A DNA stretch of 64,000 bases from contig NC_134401.1 of assembly GCF_050003625.1 (NCBI RefSeq), positions 66,847,629-66,911,628 on the forward strand, in the 5' to 3' direction. Below, piece after piece: positions 51,457 to 62,879 of this stretch. Source of the DNA: Haematobia irritans. Taxonomy: Eukaryota; Arthropoda; Insecta; Diptera; Muscidae. The notes under the pieces were generated by a model. The model was not told the origin of the DNA, did no database searches, and worked only from the letters and a program-made list of their open reading frames with translations. Within the stretch, counting starts at the first letter, position 1; the number at the start of each line of letters is the position of its first letter. The position numbers were made by a program, and so were the translations under genes.

Positions 51457-54441
51457 ATGAAAGGGGACATAGACATAGTTCTTATTCAAGAACCATATGT
51501 TTATAGAAACAAAATATGTGAATTAAGTACTCCGGGGTTCAAACTATTGCAGTATACTGGTAATGATGTAATTCGAGCCTGTATAATTGCTAAAAACGAG
51601 CTTAACTCGTTTCTGCTTCCTTCAATGTGCAATGCAGACACTGTCGTTGCCAATTTAGAAATAGCCAAATGCAAATATTGGGTATTTTCGGTCTATATGG
51701 AACATGACAGGGAGTCACTGAAAACAAAGACGAAACTCATTATGGGATGCGATGCGAATGCGCATCATAGTATATGGGGAAGTAGTGATGCTAATGCAAG
51801 GGGAGAGTCGCTAATAGAGTTTATTTTGCGTACTAATCTGGTAGTTTGTAACAAGGGAGATGCCCCAACCTTTGTCACTAAAAACAGGCAAGAGGTTTTG
51901 GACATCACCTTGGCCTCGCAAGAACTGAATGAAATGATATCTGAGTGGCAGGTTTTAAGTGAACACAGCTTCTCAGATCATCGCTACATCAGTTTCAAAT
52001 TTGATGTTCATACCACCAAGACCATATTTCCGCCAAATGTTAGGAAAGCTGACTGAAATAGGTATAGGGAATCGTTCAATATGATGATACCGGAAATACC
52101 AGAGACAAATATGAGCACTGTGCAAGTTATCGAACACGCAGTGGAGAGGATTACTAAGGCCTTCAACACTGAAAGCTGCATGCCCTAAAGGGAAACCAAG
52201 GGGGGAAAATCGACCACCATGGTGGTCTACGGAGTTAGGTAATATGAGGAAATCGTGTAGGAAGCTCTTTGACAAAGCGAAGTCCACCAGAGCTCCTGGG
52301 GATTGGGACGCTTACAAGAAGAACCTGAGAGGATACAAGCGAGAACTGAGAAAGGCTCAGCATAACTCTTGGAATGATTACTGCAGCAGCATTGAGAATA
52401 CGTCCGAGGCTTCCAGACTACGGAAGGTGCTAGCATCCACCAACTCCGCTCCAGGTTTCATTGAAACATCGGAGGGCAATTGGACAACGTCCAGTGAGGA
52501 GACGCTGGAGGTACTATTGGACACACATTTTCCCGGAAATCAGACCGTTGAACCATGCACTGGCGGTGCCACAGTGGCTCAGCGGTCGTTTCCTATCGAG
52601 GAAATTGTATCAGAATCTAATATAAAATGGGCGTTAAATAGCGTTGGATCATTCAAATCCCCCGGACCTGATGGAATTACTCCGGCGGAGTTACAAGCGG
52701 TAGCTGACAGAATTATCCCCTGGTTTTCGGCGATATATATAGGATGTATCAACTTAGCATATATTCCACGAAAGTGGAGGGAATCAAACCTAAAGCGGGA
52801 ATAGCCTCTCACTCGAATGCGAAGGTTTTCCGACCAATCAGCTTATCATCATTCCTACTTAAGACACTGGAGAGGATGATAGATATTTATCTTAGAACTA
52901 GCGTCGATTCAAGTTTGCTCTCGAAACGACAACATGCATACTCGAAGGGCAGGTCTACTGAGACCGCATTACATGAACTAGTCAGCTTTATTGAAAGCTC
53001 ACTATCTGTCAAAGAATACACAATCGTGGCATTTCTAGACATCGAAGGGGCGTCCAATAACGTCCATCCGAGCTCGATATTAAATGGACTGACAACTCTG
53101 AATGTTGATCCAGGTATACTTAGGCTGTTAGACGAACTTCTAAGGAAGAGACGCATTTCAGCCACACTAGGACAAGCAAATATACAAAGGTATGTGAACA
53201 GAGGCACTCCTCAAGGAGGAGTTCTATCACCTCTTCTTTGGAATGTTGCTATAAACGACCTTCTGGTTTCCCTAGAAAAAGAAAGGATACAAGTGGTGGC
53301 ATACGCAGATGATGTGGCGCTAGCAGTCAGGGGAAATTTCATCAACAGTTAGAGATATTATACAGAGAGCCCTCCGGACGACTGAGAAGTGGGCGAAAGA
53401 TAATGGTCTCGGGGTAAATCCTGCAAAGACAGAACTAGTCATGTACTGCAAAGATTGCAAAACTCCCACGGTTAGGCCTATTTCCTCATGGGGTATTGAA
53501 ATTCCCTTTAGGGTGTGTGCAAAATACCTTGGCGTTATTTTGGACAGGAAGCTGAACTTTAAGCTTAATATTAAAGAAAGGGCGAGGAAAGCAACGGTAG
53601 CTTTATACTCGTGCAAAAAGGCAATAGGGAAAAAGTGGGGACTAAACCCAAAAATTGTACATTGGCTATACACGGCAGTGGTTAGACCTATAATGCTATA
53701 CGGTGTTGTAGTCCGGTGGCCGGCACTTCACCAGCCAACAAGTTTAGACAAAGTTCAGCGTATGGCGTGCTTGTGTATCTCAGGTGCATTCAGCAAGACA
53801 GGAACAAACTCCCTTAATGTCATACTGCATCTATTGCCTTTAGACATTTTGGCCAAACAGTCAGCTGCAACAACAGCTGTGCGGTTGCGCGAGCTATAGG
53901 AACATACCGGGGCCATAGGAACATACCGGGGAACTGCGAAGCAGATGAGCTAGCAAGGCTAGGAACTACCTTACATATTCCAGGGGAACTGGAATCTGTT
54001 GGTATGCCTCTGGCTACCTGCAAGCTCTTACTGCGTGAGAAGGCTGTTATGATGGGAAATGTTCGATGGGAGAATTGTAAGGGTTGTAACGACACCAAGC
54101 AAATATTGCCCCATTTAAACTTAAGCCGCACACTAGATATGCTAGTGTTCTCGAGACGCCAGATATCACTCCTGATATCTGCTATAACGGGTCGCTGCCT
54201 GATAGGCGATTTTGCAAAAACTATTGGTGCGAAGTATAATGACTATTGCATGAGCTGTCATGATTCGGAGGAAACGGAATCAATAAAACACATCTTGTGT
54301 GAGTGTCCTGCATTTTGTGTAAGGCGTAAGCAAATTTTAGGGGCATATAGCTTCAGGTTACTGGCGGACCTGGAAAACGTTAACTTAAGCAGTCTGCTAA
54401 TGTTTTTGGAACAATCTGGTTGGTTCAACAGAAGAAAATAA
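51457..54441 (+). pseudogene. LINE-A ORF2, copy 3, many lesions
   Basis: Endonuclease pieces (GCDANAHHSIWGS, SFSDHRYISF) run to a stop at 52056 where other copies have Trp. Further frames hold RT (SPGPDGITPAEL, AFLDIEGASNNV, GTPQGGVLSPLLWNVA, YADD). A deletion removes most of RNase H near 53896, and the Cys/His end (YCMSCHDSEE...HILCECPAFC) remains at 54004-54441. At least five frame breaks. Older or faster decaying than copies 2 and 4. Confidence 0.88.
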
Positions 54442-54753
54442 TCGAGAAGGTTCAACGGTTAAAACTAGAAGAGCCCATATGTAATAGGTACTTTTAGTTA
54501 ATGTGGTATCACAATGGACTGAATAGTCTAAGTGAGCCTGAATCTTAATCGGGCTGTCACTTTAACCTAACCTAACCTAACCTAATATTCCCCCCATCCT
54601 ATGGTGGAGGGTATAAAAAGAGAAAATGATTAAACTTAAAATACTAATTAAAATTTCTATTGAATAAAAATATTTTCAATGCAAAATATAACCGAAAATT
54701 TGATTGTGTTTTTTTTTCACGAAATTAATTGATCCAATTAAAAAATACTATTA

Positions 54754-55820
54754 TTTTTATACCCACCACCATAGAATGGTGACTGGGGTATAATAAGTTT
54801 GTCATTCCGTTTGTAACACATCGAAATATCGATTTCCGACTATTTAAAGTATATATATTCTTGGTCAGGGAGAAATTCTAAGACGATATAGCCATGTCTG
54901 TCTGTCTGTCTGTTGTAATCATGCAACAGTCGTCAATAATGAAGCAATCGTGCTGAAATTTTGCACAAACTCGTCTTTTCTCTGCAGGCAGGTCAAGTTC
55001 GAAGATGGGCTATATCGGTCCAGATTTTGATTAGTCCCCATATAAACCGACCTCTCGATTTGGGGTTTTGGGCTTATAAAACCCGTAGTTTCTATCCAAT
55101 TTGCCTGGAAGTCTAGAGGTATTTTAGGACCATAAAGAGGTGTGCCGAAAATGGCGTGTATTGGTTCATGTTTTGGTATATCCCCCATATAGACCGATCT
55201 CACGATTTCACTCATTGGGTTTCTAGAAACCGAAGTTTTTATCCGATTTGCCTGAAATTGTGTATCGGATTTAGTTTTTATCGGTCCATTTGGTAAGGCC
55301 TCCATGTATATCGATTTCACTTCTGGAGGGTATAGAAGGCGCACTGATCATGAAAATTGCTTGAAACTGAATGTAAAATTTCCAGATTTTACTTCTCGCA
55401 ATCTTTTAAATAATGGGGATGAAAATCTACATATTTTAGATTTCAAACCAAGGCGTTATTTCATCATCTTCTTGCACCTCTACAAGAGATGTTAATGATT
55501 CCTATAAAACAGAAACAAAATTATAGTACATTGTAATTCGTTAATTTGGCCTTTTAAATTCTTCGAATTGCTTAAATACATGGAAATAAATGGTTCTTAT
55601 AAATCCAGAATCTGATATAGTCTTCATAAAAATCTTTAGATATATCTTCGAAAAATCTTTAGATATATCTTCGAAAAGTGTACTAGTTCAAACTGCTCTA
55701 TTTGGGAGAATATCTGTCATCAAACCCCCCTGAAATTTTAAAGGAAACTATAATATTTGGTTCATGGTGGTGGGTATTTAAGATTCGGCCCGGCCGAACT
55801 TACTGCTGTATACACTTGTT
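54754..55820 (-). mobile_element. INE-1/DINE-like element, copy C
   Basis: Minus-strand relative of copy A: on the plus strand it begins TATACCCACCACCATAGAATG, has the conserved GTCTGTCTGTCTGTCTG microsatellite at 54895-54912 and ~150-bp units, and ends with hairpin TTCGGCCCGGCCGAA and TACTGCTGTATACACTTGTT. The (GTCT)n tract and subterminal hairpin are typical of DINE/helentron-associated repeats. Confidence 0.75.
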
Positions 55821-55889
55821 GTAATGAAGGTGCTGATTTGTGTCTCGCCTAAGGCCTCTGCCGCAATTTTAAAATCGAATTTATCTTCA

Positions 55890-56700
55890 CACACATCCGT
55901 TTTATAGTCTTAAAATACCTCTAGATTTCCAATTCCAGGCAAATGTGCCTGGATAAAAACTACCGTTTCTATAAGCCCAAGAACTAAAATCTAGAGATGG
56001 GTCTATATGGAGGCTATATCAAAACATGAACCGATACTAACTATTTTCGGCACACCTCTTTGTGCTCCTAAACTACGGATTCTATAAGTCCAAGAAGAAA
56101 AATCGGGAGATCGGTCTGTATGGGTGCTATACCAAAACATGGACCGATACTCACCATTTTGGACACACCTCTTTATGGTTCTAAAATACCTCTAGTTTTC
56201 CAATTTTCGGGCAAATTGGATAAAACCTACGGATTCGAGAAGCTCAATAAGTAAACTCGGGAGATCGGTCTGAATGGGGGCTATACCAAACCTGGACCGA
56301 TAATCACCAATTTTGGCACCCCACTTTATGGTCCTAAAATACCTCTAGATTTCCAATTTCAGGCGAATTGGATAAAAAGCTACGGTTTCTATAAGCCCAT
56401 GACCCCAAATCGGGTGGTCGGTTTATATGGGGACTATATCAAATCCTTGACCGATGTAGCCCATCTTCAAACTTGACCTGCCTGCAGACAAAAGACGAGT
56501 TTATTGCAAAATTTCATTGCTTCATTATTGAAGACTGTAGCGTGATTACAACAGACGGACGGACATGATTATAGCGTCTTAGAATTTCCCCCTGATCAAG
56601 AATGTATATACTTTATATAGTCGGAAATCGATATTTCGATATGTTACAAACGGAATGACAAACTTATTATAACCCGTCACAATAGTTGGTATAAAAAAGC
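55890..56700 (+). mobile_element. INE-1/DINE-like element, copy D, 5'-truncated
   Basis: About 150-bp units with AAAATACCTCTAGATTTCCAA, then the CAGACGGACGGACATG and GATCAAGAATGTATATACTT block at 56550-56620, ending ACCCGTCACAATAGTTGGTAT. Same family as copy A; lacks the terminal hairpin. Confidence 0.7.
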
Positions 56701-56995
56701 GTCATCAATACAGACGTCCATACATTTATTGGTCCATGATATCCAGAATATTTGGTATTAACACATTATAGCCATATACCCCGATCTAATAAATGCACGG
56801 TATTAGTTGCTTTATTTTTGTTAACGTAGGTCATGGTGTTTTACAGTGACATTGAATATAGATATTGGCATTCTGCTGCATAAGCAACTTTGTTCGTTAT
56901 AATAAGTAGTTCATATAGAAAGCACAAAAAGCTGTGTCATTCTAAATTATTTACAGCAAAAGTGGGAAGAGATATCTGTTAACTCTTGTTCAACT

Positions 56996-57120
56996 GTGTG
57001 CAAGATGTTTGGATGGACGTTCGGCATTACCACATTCCTCATCAGCATCCTCTACTTGCAGCAAAACTATCAACCAATTATCAGAATAAATTCAGGCAGT
57101 TCACTAAACCCAAAAGTGAA
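56996..57120 (+). other. Short ORF with hydrophobic N-terminus, possible orphan exon
   Basis: From ATG 56996 or 57005 the frame reads MFGWTFGITTFLISILYLQQ, a plausible signal peptide or membrane anchor, followed by a polar stretch until repeat sequence begins at 57122. Base composition is less AT-rich than the surroundings. A weak donor-like AAAAGTGAAC occurs at 57112. No homologue recognised and no partner exon found; chance cannot be excluded. Confidence 0.2.
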
Positions 57121-57121
57121 C

Positions 57122-58250
57122 CACACGCAGAGAAGAAACATGATTGTCACAATCATATTTGAAGAGCAAAATAATATGATAGGAACTATATTTGCGGCGA
57201 CCATGTAACATTTTCACCTGCAACCATGTTGGCTCAGTGAACATAGTTCTAAGAAAAATATAATTGTCATCATCTAAAATATTATTATATTGATTTTGTT
57301 TGAATGAAAAGACAATGGTCACGATTTAAAATGTTATGGTATTCATTCAAAATGTTTTTCTTGTAGTTAAAAGAACATGGTCACAACCTCAAATGTTTTG
57401 ATCTTTATGAAAAAACTTTTTTCATCGTCGAAAAAAGGACGCCACTTGAGAAAAGAAAACACAAAATTAACTTTAATTATTTGTTTTTATTTATTTATAA
57501 ACTAATTCATTGTTTATTTGTATTTATAATGCCGTTCAAGCAAACATCATATATTTTTACACACTCTATTTTATTTCAATTTCAACAATCAGTAATTATT
57601 CCATATTTACATCGTGCCGATCAAATGTACAAACGCAGACATCAACTGCAAATAAAAATAAATGATACCATATAGCAAAATGCAGAACAAAAAACAGGTA
57701 CATTTTTTCAATTACACTTTCCTTTTTTGTCTTCACATAAAACCACGTGACACTACTGAATAAATAAATTAGCAGTAAATACGTATTTTCCGTCCAGTCC
57801 AAGAAACAATCAACACACGACTGACGCGCAAAATGAAAATCGTGTGTACCTGCTCAATGTTTTTATAAAATTCTTTTCGCTGCAAAAAAGTTAAAAAATT
57901 AAATGGTCACGAAAAAAATGTAAATGGTCTTTATGGCCATGTAATGGTTCTAGACATGTCTATACTCAACCTATAGAAATACTTTTTTCCCTGTAAAAAA
58001 GTAAAAAATTGAATGGTCAGGTACATGATTTTCCCGACCATTTAATGGTCTCAAATTCTATCATTTAAATGATAGAACATGTTTGCGGTATTTGAGAACC
58101 ATTCAAATGCTTATTGCCACCATACATTTTTCTCCGCTCGAAAACTATTTTTACAAAGACAAAATACATGGGTTTCGCGGCAATTACATGCTCCAGATTA
58201 GCATTAAATGGATGCGGCAACCATGTCCAAACATGGTTTTTCTGTGCGTG
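57122..58250. repeat. TIR-bounded repeat with ATGGTCACG words
   Basis: Left end CACACGCAGAGAAGAAACATG-like and, inverted, right end CACGCACAGAAAAACCATG. Inside, AATGGTCACG/CATGGTC words recur (57315, 57370, 57905, 58010). The ends resemble those at 31685 and 42270 (CACGCA.AGAAAA). No ORF with domains. Confidence 0.45.
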
Positions 58251-58312
58251 CACACTTGAACCTTCCGAAAAAAGGATTTACACGATAGCCGGCTTATGCC
58301 GAAATAAATTCG

Positions 58313-58392
58313 TACAATGTGGTATTACAATAGACGGAATAGTCTAAGTGAGCCTGATACATCGGGCTGCCACCTAACCTAACCTAACCTAA
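58313..58392 (+). mobile_element. SINE-1/LINE-A 3' end fragment
   Basis: CAATGTGGTATTACAATAGA leads into the stem-loop AGCCTGATACATCGGGCT and (CCTAA)n tail. The short loop (TACA) is the SINE form, not the LINE form. Confidence 0.7.
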
Positions 58393-58819
58393 GCTGAAAT
58401 CAAAAACAACAACGAAGAATTATTCATTAACAATTCTTCGTGAATTCTTCATTAAAACAACGAAATTTTCATTCATTTTCGTAAATTTTACGAAGAACAT
58501 TTTACGAATATACGAAACGTCTACGAAATATTCTACATTACTTTTTCTTCGTAAAAGCTTCGTACTTTTAACGAAACATTCTGCATTAAAATTTCTTCAT
58601 AAAAAGTACGAAACATTTTCTTTAAAATAACGAAAAAGTTTCATTGAAGTTGTAAAATTTCCGTTCGCGACATAAAATTACCTCTGATAATGTGATTGAG
58701 AATATACCTTTATTCTATTTTTTTATGCATGTCTATGCTACTTCTCATTTGGGTGAGACACTTTTCACACTTGTTACTACAACCAAATGCACTTTCGACT
58801 ATAAAGTTTTTTCTAAAAG

Positions 58820-59115
58820 TTCGAACATTTTTTGAAAAAAGTACTAAACATTTTCATAAAAAGAACGAAATTGTTTCATATGAAGTACGAAAATTTTTCA
58901 TAAAAACTACGAAAGGTTTTCATAAAAAGAACGAAACATTTTCATAAAAAGAAGAAATTGTTTCACAAAAAGTACGAAGGTTTTTCATAAAAAGTACGAA
59001 GAATTTTCATAAAAAGTACGAATATTCTTCATGAAAAGTACGATTTTTTTCTTACAAACTACGAAAAATTTGGAAGAACCTTTCTTCGTAAAAAGTACGA
59101 AATATTTCGTAGTTT
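58820..59115. repeat. Minisatellite, ~22-24-bp units
   Basis: About ten diverged units of TTTTCATAAAAAGTACGAAR. The flanks (58420-58620 and 59115-59200) contain inverted TTCGTA/TACGAA words, suggesting the array lies inside a larger TIR element. Confidence 0.75.
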
Positions 59116-59202
59116 TAATGAAAAGTTTCTTTGGTTGTAAAACAATGACAAATTTCGTACTTCTAACGAAATTTTTCGTTCTTTTTACGAAGAAAATTCT
59201 TT

Positions 59203-59673
59203 CGGAGACACAAACAGAGCTATGTTCATTTGGTTCAACAGCTCAGCAAAATAATGAACATTGCTCTCTGACGTAAGTAGAAAAAATGAATATAAAATAA
59301 AATTATACGAAGGTAAAACAATTTAATAGAAAAATATATGAGGTGCTAAACAAATTGAAAGATTTACTGAAAATATCACAGATTTGGGGGAAAATTGCGT
59401 TGTAAAACTGAAAGTCATTTTAGTGGCTCAAATACTAAAATCTGATATTTAGTTTTATAACCCAATTTTTCCCCATATCTTTGAGTAAATCTTTGATTTT
59501 TTAGCACTTTATATATTTCTTAATTGTATTTCTTTATATATTTCTTAATTGTATATATTTCTTAATCTTAATTGTTTAAATATTCACGTAGGAAACTACG
59601 TACGTAATTGAGCTCTTTTCATTATTTATCTGAGATGTTGTACCAACTGAACATAGCTCGGTTTGTGTCTCCG
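59203..59673. repeat. Foldback palindrome element
   Basis: The arms read CGGAGACACAAACAGAGCTA and, inverted, CGGAGACACAAACCGAGCTA, and complementarity continues inward (TGCTAAA.AAATTGAAAGATTTACT against its inverse) almost to the centre near 59437. A long imperfect hairpin; no coding. Confidence 0.7.
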
Positions 59674-59841
59674 CTAAGATAAAGTTAACTTTAACTTCAT
59701 GGGCATTTTAAAATCTTGTTCTATATTGGAAGTTTTTATCTTTAATATGAAATTTGTGAACATTGGACTCTCTTCTATCTTAAGAAGGTGTTTAAATCCT
59801 TGAATACACAGTAACGAAAAAGTGTGGATTGAAATTATTGT

Positions 59842-60002
59842 GAAATTGTGCATTAGCTTATACGTCAGTTGTTAGAATTATAATTCTGCATAAGATTGTG
59901 GTCTGGAGGCTGGCACGTCAGCAGACGACGATTTTGGATAAAGTTCATCGAATGGCGTCTTTGGGGCGTCACAGGCACATTTAGTAAGTCTGCATTCCCT
60001 TA
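59842..60002 (+). pseudogene. Old LINE-A-related RT relic
   Basis: Aligns with LINE-A 21775-21960 (GTGGTCTGGAGGCTGGCACG, GATAAAGTTCATCGAATGGC, GGCACATTTAGTAAG) at perhaps 70% identity, with frame breaks. A much older insertion than the copies listed above. Confidence 0.6.
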
Positions 60003-60309
60003 ATACCCAATTGGACCTATTGGTCAGTGGTGACAATGATAAGTAGAGATGTCATTCGGGATTAGGTATTATAAAAAGATTTTAAGTATTTTTTATACTA
60101 GGTTTATTTTCGATCCATTGTGTTAATTGTTTTGTACTCAATCGTTCTAAGTAACTTCTTAACAATATCAAGCAGTATTGCAGGTAGTTTTCCGACTCTT
60201 CTCCTCAAATTAGAACGCTTTCCTGCTCGATTTAAATCAAAATTCTTCACAATAATCACAAATACATTTTTGGCAAGTTTTTATGCAAAATATAAAGAAA
60301 TAGGCTACA

Positions 60310-60570
60310 CCCCCAAAAAAATCGTTTCTGTAACATATACCCCAAACACATTTTGCTTCAAACATATATATTTCCAGGATTGGTGCAAACAAAATATTGT
60401 TTGTATTGTTCAAACATATTATGTTTCACCTTAGGGCATACACTGGTAGTACAAAATTTTAATGAAATTTTCTTTGTGTGGATATATTTTTAAGGCACCA
60501 ATTGGTTACTTCCATTATTTTACTTACAGCATCCTCTCTAGGTCTCTCTTTCTAAACACATACATGTTGG
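60310..60570. repeat. Palindromic-motif repeat P4
   Basis: CAAACATATTATGTTT-type words at 60360-60430, then 60505-60566 matching 2133-2198 (TTACTTCCATTATTTTACTT, CTCTAGGTCTCTCTTTCTAA). Same family as P1-P3. Confidence 0.5.
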
Positions 60571-61288
60571 CGAGCTGAAAAAGATCAAGATTTCGAAGCA
60601 TAACACCAGGAGACAGTGGATGTCTTCCAAATGTTTGAAAAGTGAAAATTCGGTCACCATGTATTTTTGGATGAAAATTTATTCTTAAATACTCAAGTAA
60701 TAAAATTGGGTGGTAGATGAATGTGAAGGTGAACCATCTTCATCATTTCTCTTTTATGGGATATATTGTCCAAATCAATGATGAACACTGATGAGAGAGC
60801 AACGTTTAGGTCCGTGTCCTCAGGAATGATTTTACAATTGTAGAAAAATGCCTTAACATAGCGTAGAATTATAAATTAGCTCTCGGGCCCCCAAAATAAA
60901 ATCCTGTGTCCGTTTCTAGTCCAAATGCTTCGTTTGCACCCTTTTTTTATATTTTTTAATAAAATAGAAATAAACAGAATTTCATGAAAACCATTATTCC
61001 AAACCTTATTTATGAACAGATTTAAAAAAAAAAAACCAAATTCATGGAAATTCCCCACCAAATCCCTAAATCAAAATTTTCGTCCCCATCCATGAAAAAT
61101 ATCTCCAATTTCGGAAAAGTCCCCATTACCGACAACACTGATATCAAGGCATTCAAAGTTACATCAGATAAACGCGAACTTATCTTATTGCCGATATAAG
61201 AAGCAGATGAAATACATCTCTCATAGTCGACACTGGTCGGTAATATTGTCAATTAATAATTGTAAGCAAACCCAAAGAAATTTGTTAG
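60571..61288. other. No recognisable gene
   Basis: AT-rich; short frames only, no domain, no match to other repeats in the window. Confidence 0.5.
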
Positions 61289-61744
61289 TAGGGACAGCAG
61301 TAAAGTCTGCTAAAACAGCAGAAAGTCTGCTGAAAAAGGGCCAGCAGTCACTGTTTGCTGAAATAGCAAACATTTCCTGCTATTTTTTAAGCTCGATTAC
61401 ACTAAAACATGTTTTATTTTGGCTAAAACAAATAAACATGTCAACTTAGAAGCTATCCTAACATAATTAAAACAATATTTTATGAATATCTATAGTATTT
61501 GACCAAAAATCTGAATATTTTTCGAATTGAGACATAACAGCAAACAAAATGTTTGCTGCTCGTATTTAGGAGCTCGTAAGTATATTACAGTGCAAAAATA
61601 TACCAAAAACTACTTTTGGTTCTTAAATATGCTTTGGGGAAAAATTTATAACCAAAAAATTTTATAAATTGTTGTTCATTAGGTCATGAAGTACAAAAAT
61701 ATAACAGCAGACGTCGACTGCTGTTTTTAGCAGACTTTTTCCTA
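61289..61744. mobile_element. MITE with CAGCAG/CTGCTG inverted ends
   Basis: Left AAAGTCTGCTAAAACAGCAG and, inverted, right AAAGTCTGCTAAAAACAGCA, with further CAGCAG/CTGCTG pairs inside. TTGTTAG and TTGTAAG outside the ends may be an imperfect target duplication. No ORF. Confidence 0.55.
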
Positions 61745-61749
61745 TGAGT

Positions 61750-62870
61750 GCAGATTGTAAGTGAGTACCACTTACTCCTTCAGACATAAATAGTTCGATT
61801 TCTTTTACGGTATTTGTATTTACCATAAATGTCTATTAACTCAATTTGTCAGGTCGTTTACACTGAACGCAGACTACAATTTATCAATAAAAAATCTTAA
61901 GAAACCAAAAATTTAACATATTGATTATATTTTCGGGATCCCGAAAAATACAGGTATTCGTAATCGGGATTCGGATACCCCGAATGACATCACTGCACCC
62001 AGAAAAAAGTTCCTTCGAAACTAAAGGAAAAAATGTATATCAAATAAGTTTAGCCATTTTATTTCTATTAAGTTAAATTACCACCGTGCCACGGTGGTAA
62101 TAAATTTTGAAAAAATATGTTGAAAAATTATTTTCCACTTTGCGTTTTTCATAAATACTTTTCTAATGAAGACCTTTGTGATTATGAGCTCAAGCCCTTT
62201 CCAATGAGCATATCCTCTATATCGCACGCGGCTTGAAAAAGTAAATTCGTATTTAAAGTGATGGGTTATGTCTCGGCTAACGAAAAACAATTAGAAATAG
62301 TTCATTAACTAGAATACGAGGGCAGTTCGGAAACTTCTTAGCCTAGCACAAAAAGCGCGGTATAAATAGAAAAAAAGTTAAGTGTTTTGGAAACTTCCAT
62401 CTCTGTTATGAACACATGTTAAATTTTGTTTGGATCTGGCAACTCCTTCATATAAGTTCAAAAAAGACGCATCTGCAATTTTTTTACAATTGTAAAATTA
62501 GAAATGCGTGTTGTCATTAAATATTTACATAAAAAAGGTTTTTTATTTTTAAATATTTATTTTCGGTTTATTGACTTGTGCTTACAACGTGTACAACTAT
62601 AAATAAACAAAAAATAGATTTCTTATGAGTATGATACATACATAGTCCACAAATTGGATACTCAAGTACATTTCATATATAGAGTTTTTGATTTAAATTT
62701 TTTAGAAAATATTATCACTTGTTAATAATTAGTGTTGAAAGATCGATAACAATTTTTTATGTAATGAAAAACTTGCAAAAACATTACTTTAATTTTTACA
62801 AGGATGAAAAAATAAAAGAAAGATGTTAGGAGAGATAAAAAAGAGTGTGTTAATTGATTATCCACCAGTA
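61750..62870. other. No recognisable gene; one short perfect palindrome
   Basis: AT-rich. TTACCACCGTG-C-CACGGTGGTAA at 62080-62102 is a perfect 11-bp inverted repeat around one base. Confidence 0.5.
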
Positions 62871-62879
62871 CAAGTTCCT

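Larger units (their letters stand above)
49499..54582 (+). mobile_element. LINE-A copy 3, long but decayed
   Basis: Inserted in INE copy B with a 13-bp duplication TAATATACCCCCC/TAATATTCCCCCC (49486-49498, 54583-54595). Full 5' end (TTCAACCGTCGAACGG at 49508) and (CCTAA)n tail. It carries a hAT-like insertion at 50368-50980 and a deletion of roughly 600 bp near 53896. Groups with copy 1 by shared variants. Confidence 0.9.
42527..54620 (+). mobile_element. INE-1/DINE-like element, copy B, split by three large insertions
   Basis: The start (AACAAGTATATACGGCCGTA, hairpin TTCGGCCAGGCCGAA, TACCCTCCACCATGG) is at 42527 and the matching inverted end (CCTATGGTGGAGGGTATAA) at 54595-54616. Own sequence: 42527-43141, 48017-48079, 49004-49498 and 54583-54620, with ~153-bp units (CACGTACCAAATTTCAA at 42750, 42903, 43056). 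Insertions: gypsy, mariner-like and LINE-A, each with its own target duplication in INE sequence. Confidence 0.78.

Noticed and set aside
54560..54590. TTAGG/CCTAA runs as telomeric DNA
   Set aside because: Only 2-4 units, always at the 3' end of LINE-A or SINE-1 copies with interstitial target duplications.
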